Assembly: GCF_000165395.2 (NCBI RefSeq)
Contig: NC_010575.1
Span: 1,783,001-1,847,000 of the forward strand
Length of the DNA: 64,000 nt
Source: Babesia bovis T2Bo
Taxonomy: Eukaryota; Apicomplexa; Aconoidasida; Piroplasmida; Babesiidae
Direction of reading: 5' to 3'
This document shows positions 55,990-64,000 of this stretch, one piece after another. Positions within the stretch are counted from its first letter, which is position 1. Every line of letters begins with the position of its first letter. The notes under the pieces are model-generated. The model was given only the letters and a program-made list of their open reading frames with translations. It made no database searches and was not told the DNA's origin. The translations under genes were made by a program, and so were the position numbers.

Positions 55990-58900
55990 ATGGCAACTAA
56001 CCCGCCGGATTACCTTGGCATCCCAAGTGGTATGTTATATATACATAGATACATATTATACAGGGGATGGCACCGGTCCAGCCAGCAAATCGCTAAAGAA
56101 TGTACTGTTACGACCACTTGACAACGCGGAAATTGGCTCTATATTGATAAAACACCAGGAGATAGCATCACTAACTAAGGGATCAACCCCTGGTCGTATG
56201 GTTGGCGAAGTACTGGGTATGTGTCCATTAAAGGAAATTCGACAGAAGGTTGAAATGAACACAGCCAGTGATCTTGAAAGGGTCAATGCGAGCACTGTTA
56301 ACCCAAAGTTAGCGCTGAAAAGCTTCCAGAGATCGGATGCTAGTAGAGTTTTCAAACCTGAGGAAACCAGACCGGCAGTATGGTGTCGACGTACGATATA
56401 TAATATACTCTGTTACTTTGTGGATGCTGATATAGTCACAAAGCCATATTTAATGGATAAAAAGTTCAGTTACCTGGATGTATACAACTTTTTACGCGAT
56501 AGGTTGCGCAGTATATGGCAGGATTTGACCGTGCAACACTGCACCAAGCATAGGGCGTATATCGAATGTTTCGAAATTAGCATTCGGTTTTTAATATATT
56601 CAAATGAGATATTGTGCGAAAACGAGGAATATGATATAGCACAAAACAGGGGGTTACTAAATACATGCTTGGATAAGCTTATGGAAGGCTATGAGTCGGT
56701 GCACAAGTATCTACAACACAAAAGCAATAATAAGCGTATACAACAACCGGATTTAATACTGAATAACCCAGAAATAGTTGATACCCTGGTATACAGGTCA
56801 CCTCATGAAGCTGAGTTTTGGGGATACCGGCTTTTAATGCATATACCACAATTACTGTTACCGGGTGGGTCTGCTACATTCTGTGATATTGTACAACGCA
56901 TGCCAAATGATTTGCGTGGGAATGCATCCGTCAAATTTGCCATTGAAGTGTGCCATACAGCAGCTTCAGGCAATGTTTACCGGTATTTCACCCTGATGCG
57001 TGATGCTGATTGTACTGCACTATTCGCTTCGGTGATGAATAGAGCCTCTATATGTCTAAGGGTACAGTTCATGGAAGTACTAGTCAACCGTTCTATATGT
57101 AAGAAAGAAGTTAACCCACTGGATATGGCCACTTTCAATAGCCTGTTTGGATTCGTAGACGAAAGTTTGGAATCAGCTGAAAAGATGCTTAGCAGGTATG
57201 GTATTACCACATACGAACATGAGGGGAAGGCATATCTTGATTTTGCCAATGCTGATGCCACACTCTTGGAGACTGAGAGAAATATGCCTCAGAAGTTATG
57301 CATCAAGTTTCAAACATCCAGTTCAGTGGCAAAAGGAAAATTTGAATCTATACCTTCAAGACAATTGATATTTGATCCTGATTTTGAATACCCAGCTGGT
57401 ACAGGTCCGGATACTGTAGGCACACCATTTGTTCATGAGGCCATCCCCAAAGAGAGTGAACCGGTTAATACCAAATCTATATTTGGGATACCCACGGCAA
57501 CATCTATATTTGGTGCCTCTAGTACTACGGGGCCGATATTCAACTTTGGAACTACATCCGATACGAAGCCGGTATTCCAATTCGGTGTAACTGATACCAA
57601 TAGTAAAGCTCCATCAAGTACTCCTTCATTATTTGGATCTAGCAATCAATCGATGTTTGGTTCGAATAGCAACCCATTTGGATCCAGTAATTCAACCATA
57701 TTTGGTACAAATAACCAATCTACATTTGGTTCGAATAGCAATCCATTTGGATCCAGTAATTCAACTATATTCGGGACAAATAGTCAATCTACATTTGGTT
57801 CGAGTGGTAATTCTATGTTTGGTTCAGGAAAAACAGGTGCATTTGGGACCTCAAGTCAGCCTGGGTTTGGTACGAGTAATGCTAATGTCTTCGGTACTAC
57901 CAGTCAAACCATGTTTGCTACTAATAACCGGCCAACGGAATCATCAAATAGTAATTCTGTATTCGGGTCCACAAATAGCAACCTGTTTGGTACTAATACC
58001 CAACCAACGGATCCAACAAGTACTAATTCTGTATTCGGTACTACCAGTCAAACCATGTTTGCTACTAATACACAACAGTCGGAATCATCAAGTAGTAACT
58101 TTATATTTGGATCTGTCAACACCAATGTCTTTGGTACAAGTAATCAATCGATCTTTGGTACTAATAGTATATCTCCCTTTGGGACTTCAACAAAGCCATT
58201 TGGTACAACTGAGTCCACTGTTTTTGGATCGGGGAAATCTAATATATTCGCTCCAGAAAGTAAATCTGCTTTGGGGTCATCTGACCAAAGCATATTTGTG
58301 AATGGTAATGTAAATACCCCTACCTCAAAGGATCAGAGTACTCCAGACAATGTGCAAACGACAGTTGACTCCAGCAAGACCATATTTGGTACTACATCGC
58401 AATCTATATTTGGATCCACTAGTAGTGTAAACATATTCGGCGCTGCTAAATCGGAAGCTACAAAGGACTTTACATTTGGCACTCCCAAGAATGATATTAA
58501 ACCGTTTATATTCGGAGATACTAAATCGACATTTGCTACCGACAAGCAGGACGCCACGCCTAATGATGTATCCGTTGGGGATCCCCTGAGTAGCAGTAAG
58601 AGTACATTCACATTTGGTGCCCCAAAATCCACGGAGGATAATAGTTTGTTTAAATTCAGTGTACCCACTATACAACCCTCTTCCGAGAAAACTGATACCG
58701 CAGAAGTTGGAGTATCCACAACCAACAAGTGCAATGCACCAAGCAATGAGGATACAAAAGGTTTTCCTAAACTGTTTGAATTGCCAACTAGTAACAAAGA
58801 TCATGAATCGGTTATTTTTGGATCTGAGTCTTCCAAGACGGATCAACCGGTGACTACGACAACCCTGATACCAAATGAAGATACATATGCCCCTGAAAAA

Positions 58901-61366
58901 CAAACCGACACTCCACCAACGTTAACGGATTCGATAATATCGCAATATGAACGAAGAGCTTCACTGAAGAAAATTAAAGTGATTAAGCCTAAATTGTTTA
59001 AGCATGGTGATGGGCAAAGAAGTGAAAATAAAAATGCTACTAGATGGACTTCGATTATGGCACGTTTACAGGCAGCTGTATGCGCTATTAGGGATTCTAG
59101 GTTGTACGAAATACCCAAAGAGGTATTACAACGCAGTACTGTGATAATTAACGGTAATTTAGTGTCCCAAGCAAACAGGCCTTATGTACGTAACACTGAG
59201 GTATACACATCGGATCCCAGCCCGGCCTCTATCTTGGAATCTGAATTCAATGGGTTCATGCACCCTGTGTTCCAGTATCATACCGACAGTATAATATCCA
59301 AGGAATATGATATCGCCAGTATAGGGTCTTCTCTTTCCGGGGTACATTACCTTAACCCAAGAGGTAGTAAGCGTTATCTCCAGAAGCTGTATCTACAGCA
59401 GCTATTGCAATATAACACTCTAAGGATAATCAAACCGTGCTATAGTTGCAGTTCATGCGCAGGTGTGAATGGCATCGATAGCTATGCAGTGTTGGCTGCA
59501 GTAGCGAAGTGTTGTCTTGGTGTATCACAAAAGCTGAGTAGCGCAATTGGTACTTTAGTGCACAAAACAACTACTGCTGCAATTGATTTGTGTAGTAAAT
59601 TGACCAAGAGATTACGACATGAAAAGGTATTGCCACCAAGGAAAAGAGTAGCACGAAGGCGTAACGCGGTTATTAATACAAAACCAACTGATCTTCCCCC
59701 AATATCTGCAGAGGCATTTAATACCTTTGTTACGTCCACCAAGGAGCATCTACTCTCTACAAGTAGGTATATCGCCAACGTTTACACGGGTTCCGCAAGG
59801 ATGCTCACACGTATTGTTGAGCATATTAACGAGGCCAATAGTACTGGCACATACCCCTTGGAGCTTCTGCTTACCATCGCAAAAGATAATGTTGATGCTA
59901 TATATTCCAATACGATATCGCAATGTAGTAATATGATAACTAAACATGACGTGGCAGTTTGGGGTGCTGGTATCATGTGGCATGTTTCGTTTTTCAATCC
60001 GATATGTCTCAGAACTACAAGCACTGGTTCTGACCTGTTGCCAACGGAAGGTGATATTGAACAGTATCAGCTGTCAGATTACGTAATAAGGCTAAAGGAA
60101 GATATACTGTCAATAGCTTGCTTTAATATCGGCGTCCACAGGTTGATGCCATCAACTAAGGGCTATGAAAAATCAATGACCAAATGTTGCAGCGTTGAGG
60201 ATAAAGAAATGCCTATTGGGGTTATGGCGTCAGTAAGCACGAGTAATGACGACTATGGAATGGATTTTTCCTACCGTGCAAGTGATATGCCAGATGTTAT
60301 AGCACCAGCTGATCAACGATATAACAATAGAGCTACTATACAGATTGTTGCAAAGTCAAGTGCTGTATATATAGGTAAGCAGGGATACTTCCATGAGTTG
60401 TTTTCTTCTGAGCGGTTCCCTGACCTGTGCTCGATCGATACAAACAGTAGTAACCTGGACTACTATGGAGTACTGCAAGCATTTGTGGGTGTTAATATCG
60501 CACAGAATGTGTATCAGCACTACACAGTAGTAGTCTGCTACAGGCTGGCTGTATCAATGATTGACATACTGTGTCTATACGAGCTGTTCAATATTAGCGT
60601 TGCCACTACTGTCAGCATGTGCGGATGCGCTGGAAAGAATCATGACATGTGCCACAGCAGGTTGAAGCAAACTTTAGCAACAGTGTCAGAGAAGTTACTC
60701 TCGGAATTTATAGAATACAGCACTAAGCTTGGGGTAAGATTAGATCCCAGTGAATTAAGATCCAGGATTATATTTTCCTGTGTTGGATTCGAGATGTATA
60801 CCGAGGATTTAGGTAGGCAGTCGAAGACTGCAAAAGGAAGTAATACTATAGCAAGGATATTATACCCACAGGGTTTTAGTGAAGCTATTAGGGATGCTGC
60901 GAATGCAACTATTTGCCCAAGTGGTATTCATATACTAGAGAAGGAGTTTTATATACCCGATTTGTACGATTTTCTCTCCGCTATAAGCAGGATGAATAAA
61001 ACTGCAGAATCTTCAGATAAAGTCAGTCTTATCCAAGGGTTGGATGAATTCATAACGCGCATTGACAATAGCTTCAGCTCTACCCATTGGGATTTATACA
61101 GTGAAGCTACATTTACCCATGATGTTGATGTAAGCGATGAAATTGCTATAGATATATCACAACTCTCAAGGTATTCCAAGGAGAGTTTTATGGCGCTCAT
61201 GAAAGCGTTCAGATTAGCTGCAGAAATTGCGGCGCAAGATTACCCAGGTAGCAGCCAACACGAATTGATCAGTCGAGTTTTATCACTTGTACGAGTACGT
61301 AACTACCACGTACCCTACTACATTGGATTATACATGTCCAATGTCATAGATGGTAGTGAAATATAA
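55990..61366 (+). CDS. SAC3/GANP-domain protein with internal FG repeats, 1780 aa
   Basis: Exons 55990-56029 and 56064-61366 (34-nt intron) give 1780 aa starting MATNPPDYLGIP. Residues about 100-400 form a SAC3/GANP domain: ETRPAVWCRRTIYNILCYFV, the DIYNFLRDRLRSIWQDLTVQ motif in the form DVYNFLRDRLRSIWQDLTVQ, then the helical and winged-helix part. Residues about 483-867 are an FG-repeat region rich in Ser, Asn and Thr (SIFGIP, MFGSNSNPFGSSN). The remaining 900 residues are mainly helical with several Cys clusters and no recognised domain. SAC3 scaffolds the TREX-2 complex that couples transcription to mRNA export at pores. In human GANP the FG repeats precede SAC3; here they follow it. Confidence 0.86.
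57656..57793 (+). repeat. 69-nt tandem repeat, two copies, inside the FG region
   Basis: Copy 1 is 57656-57724 and copy 2 is 57725-57793. They differ at a few, mostly third, positions and each encodes 23 residues with three FG motifs. A third partial copy begins at 57794. This is a recent in-frame expansion of the FG domain. Confidence 0.85.
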
Positions 61367-61774
61367 AGCGTTGTCACTAGTTTACCACTTTTTAATTGTA
61401 CATTATATAAATACTTAAAGCAATTGTGTATGTTATTGTAGCAGTTATTGCAAAGGAAAGTGTTTTTAGATACCATGACTAGTCATAACATGAAATATAT
61501 CACATTCCACGGGATCATATAGGAGTGACATTTACGGAACAAACTAATCTAAATGTATCATAATATTAAACAAAATAGGTATATATTCACAAAGGATTAC
61601 ACAAAGACAGATTAATAATTTCATATGGGTAATGAAATTATGGTAAATGTGTGCCTAGGAAGATACACCCGTATAGCGTATATAAACCATATAAATCAAC
61701 ACTACAAATTGATAATAATTAAAAATCGCATTTAACAAAATTTGCCACACCTTGGTTTCTGTCAATGCTTCACA
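61367..61774. other. Intergenic
   Basis: 408 nt, strongly A+T-rich, between the SAC3-FG gene and DCP1. No feature recognised. Confidence 0.45.
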
Positions 61775-63069
61775 ATGGATAATGACGATGGCGTAGACGA
61801 CGTCGGACAACGTGCCGCGTCTAACAATTCTGCCCTTGACGAAGTTTGTACAGCATAGTTATGTTAATATCGTGTAGGTACGACGTATGCGTGGGCGACT
61901 AAGTCTTAAATTGCTACTTTCATGCGATCAACACGTCAAGGATATTATATTCCAGACACCCTTCGTAACGGCATACGAGCTAAAAGGGAACAACGAGTAA
62001 GTTCATATACAAGTATTTATATCCAACAGATGGGAACGTGCTGGTATAGAAGGATTCCTATATTTGCTACAACGCGATGCTGAACCTGCGCACAGTATAA
62101 TCGTGGTTAACCGGAAATTAGAACATCACCTCATCGAGTACATTACACCTGAATTCCAAGTGGCTCTGGAGGGTAATTTTATATTCTACCGCAGCTTAAA
62201 TACCGCTACTGTAAGTTTTGTTCTGGATTATAAACCAATTTTCAGGGCACAATGCATAATATCAGAGGACTGTGGTTCTACGACGAGAAGGAATGCATGA
62301 CTACGTACAATAAGATATTCGAGGTCATAATCAACAGGGAGCCTTTGTCAGGCTTTAAACGCGATAGCAATGTAACTTCAACGAACGAAGTGAAGCAACC
62401 CATTCCATCCTCTATCCATGGTACAGCAGCACCTTCGCAGGTACAGATGTCTACTGAAGTAAGTGCTCTACATTTTCTCCCATAGAACTACAGGATATCG
62501 ATATGCGTATTGAAATGTTAAGCATGAAGAAAAAAGGAGGTTTGGTACATCCAGGTGTGAACGCTCATCGGAGAATTAGTGATGCCAATACAACACCTAG
62601 GCAAGAAGCACAAGTTCAGATGCCGTCAATGGGAATGCTACATGGATACAATGTCGAACACACTGCAGAATCACATAGCCATCAAGCCCCGCCGGCAAAT
62701 GCTCTACCTATTCCTAGCCGACTACCTGGATACAACCTAACAGTAAAAAGCGCTCAAGCATACTCCAGTGACCACAAGCAAATGTCTATTCCCATTCGTC
62801 CTACAGTGAGTAACCCTAGAGAAAATGAAATGGATTACACATCGTTCCCAATGAATACTAATATGAACCATTACACCCAAGGGCCCATGATGGCTACACA
62901 TCAGCCATCCAGAGAAACGCAATCTATACCAATACAACCACGACAAGAAATGGAGATTAAAATAACATATGACATGCTATGTTCTGCTTTCGCAGAAACC
63001 ATGCAAAGTGAAGAATTCCTTCGCCTGGTATGGCGTCGCCTAGCCTTGAAGGCGTCACACTACTTATGA
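61775..63069 (+). CDS. DCP1: mRNA-decapping activator DCP1, 5 exons
   Basis: Exons 61775-61843, 61878-61996, 62030-62210, 62246-62458 and 62494-63069; introns of 33-35 nt. They join to 385 aa. The EVH1-type domain at about residues 25-165 carries the DCP1 landmarks: YELKGNNEWERAGIEGFLYL, VVNRKLEHHLIEYITP, FYRSLNTAT, then IRGLWFYDEKECMTTYNKI. The C-terminus (ITYDMLCSAFAETMQSEEFL) matches the trimerisation helix of DCP1 proteins. A disordered, Met/Pro/Gln-rich linker connects them. DCP1 activates DCP2 to remove the 5' cap before 5'-3' decay. Confidence 0.92.
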
Positions 63070-63111
63070 TGATATGTTTGTCACTGTATAATTTATATTA
63101 TATTCTATATA

Positions 63112-64000
63112 ATGAAACCATTGAGCTCTAATGTGTTACGACTGCTGCGTAACAGAATATCGCACATCGTTACAGCAGATTCTCCTAGACAAGGTAGGTA
63201 CATTCCGGACAAATAGATAATGGATTTTATAAACGACTTACTCACTATATGTAGTATTTCTCGCTGGTCCACAAGGACGTGGTAAAACCACGTTGATCAT
63301 GGATATTGTCAACCATGGAAATCATCAAATGAGTGACAAGGCTTTGTATAGCTACTACAACATGGATAACAATGCTCATCATAACCTTCAGGTATGATCA
63401 CTTGGTTGATACCAATTACCTATAGGTTATGGTGACACAATTCCTATCTTCACTGATATCGCAAAACTCATTAGTACCCGAATCCTCACTCAAGGATTGT
63501 GCAAATATCTACGAAATTCTAGTTCATGAAAATCCTGCGGTGTTAGCTCATATACGAACCTTCTGTGAACGTATCTGTAAGTGATGCATGAAGTACCTAT
63601 ATTATACAGTAACGTTGAAACACGTCGATAGGGAGTTAGCTACTTATCTTCGTAACATGTTGGACCAGAGTGACACGGTAGGCTATGGCATAAATATATT
63701 ATAATTGATAGATTACGCCTGAAACATGGGTTAATACATGTCAAATGCTACTTAAGCATTCGCCAGCAACTATGGGAATCCAAAAGGATGTTACCGTTAC
63801 TCCTGCAGAAGCATGTTTCTACAACTTATACGCCTCGGGTATTATCGCTGAAAGGACTGAGCTAGAAAGTGCAGATGCCAGCAATCCAAGTGCTATGTTG
63901 ACGACACGATATGTAGGTAGATCTTTTTTCTTGTCATGTATTACAGGCAATTGCACACGTATTACGAGCTAATAAAAAACTATGCGATCTAAGAAACCGT
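63112..64000 (+). CDS. P-loop ATPase-like protein, 5' part only
   Basis: Exons 63112-63193, 63255-63391, 63426-63576, 63610-63677, 63712-63912 and 63947-beyond the window; introns 61, 34, 33, 34 and 34 nt. The visible 225 or so residues begin MKPLSSNVLRLLRNRISHIV, which is Arg/Ser-rich and could be a mitochondrial presequence. A Walker A motif GPQGRGKTT follows (about residue 33). No clear Walker B is seen in the part available. A helical segment follows, and the tail is lost. The family is not assigned; AAA-type or DNA-replication-type ATPases are possible. Confidence 0.65.

Noticed and set aside
57633..58301. Leu/Val-rich alternative-frame ORF inside the SAC3-FG gene
   Set aside because: It arises from the FG repeat DNA read out of frame; the in-frame product is continuous over 5.3 kb.
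1..64000. Mobile elements, CRISPR arrays, telomere or centromere repeats, variant surface gene families
   Set aside because: No transposase, reverse transcriptase, terminal repeats, spaced direct repeats or species-specific repeat families were seen; gene content is housekeeping.

Overview
This window is nuclear DNA of an apicomplexan parasite, most likely a piroplasm close to Babesia. The evidence is gene-dense eukaryotic sequence (about 58 percent A+T by eye), a family of uniform 33-39 nt introns with GTAAGT/GTAGGT/GTATGT donors, and nuclear genes for organelle translation factors that carry apicoplast-type signal peptides or mitochondrial presequences. Assignment to the genus is inference. 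I found no mobile element, CRISPR array, tRNA or rRNA.

Layout. 1-995: 3' part of a polytopic membrane protein (minus). 1608-4469: DEAD-box RNA helicase. 4641-5941: YEATS-domain chromatin reader (minus, 7 exons). 6301-7682: unrecognised 436-aa protein. 8357-11140: V-ATPase subunit a. 11520-15936: three minus-strand genes in a row: an EngB GTPase with a signal peptide, mitochondrial uL3, and an RRM-type protein with a presequence. 16925-20025: Nup98-like FG nucleoporin. 20495-20769: ribosomal eS21. 21609-23620: Xaa-Pro aminopeptidase (minus). 24555-27455: eIF3c. 27529-30583: valyl-tRNA synthetase (minus). 31173-34543: a 1089-aa protein with a signal peptide. 34685-36360: a small coiled-coil protein overlapping a THUMP/RlmL-like methyltransferase. 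36681-39832: a Rad9-like clamp subunit abutting a RimM-like protein. 39816-41137: an F-box locus. 41595-43448: cyclin-like protein. 44327-45335: ribosomal uS2. 46086-46370: PP1 inhibitor-3/Ypi1. 46932-47683: small probable mitochondrial protein. 47808-50312: SR140/U2SURP. 50352-50822: ubiquitin-like fusion of eS31. 51675-52952: WBP4/FBP21-like splicing factor. 53230-55582: long helical protein. 55990-61366: SAC3 domain joined to FG repeats. 61775-63069: DCP1 decapping activator. 63112-end: P-loop ATPase, cut by the window edge.

Functionally the genes are mostly housekeeping: cytosolic translation (eS21, uS2, eS31, eIF3c, ValRS), organellar translation and ribosome assembly (EngB, RimM, uL3m, perhaps the RlmL-like protein), the mRNA path from splicing (SR140, WBP4) through export (Nup98-like, SAC3-FG) to decay (DCP1), and chromatin or cell-cycle control (YEATS, Rad9-like, cyclin-like, PP1 inhibitor). 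I reconstructed exons by hand. In nearly every gene, removing the listed introns restores a single frame to a length divisible by three, which is the main support for the models.

The most notable points are a Nup98-type C-terminal domain without its His-Phe-Ser self-cleavage triad, a SAC3 domain followed by a long FG-repeat region, a C2H2 finger inside a RimM-like protein, a ubiquitin moiety on eS31 that has lost nearly all lysines, several overlapping or almost touching gene pairs, a bimodal intron-length distribution, and an over-represented octamer TATCGCAA.
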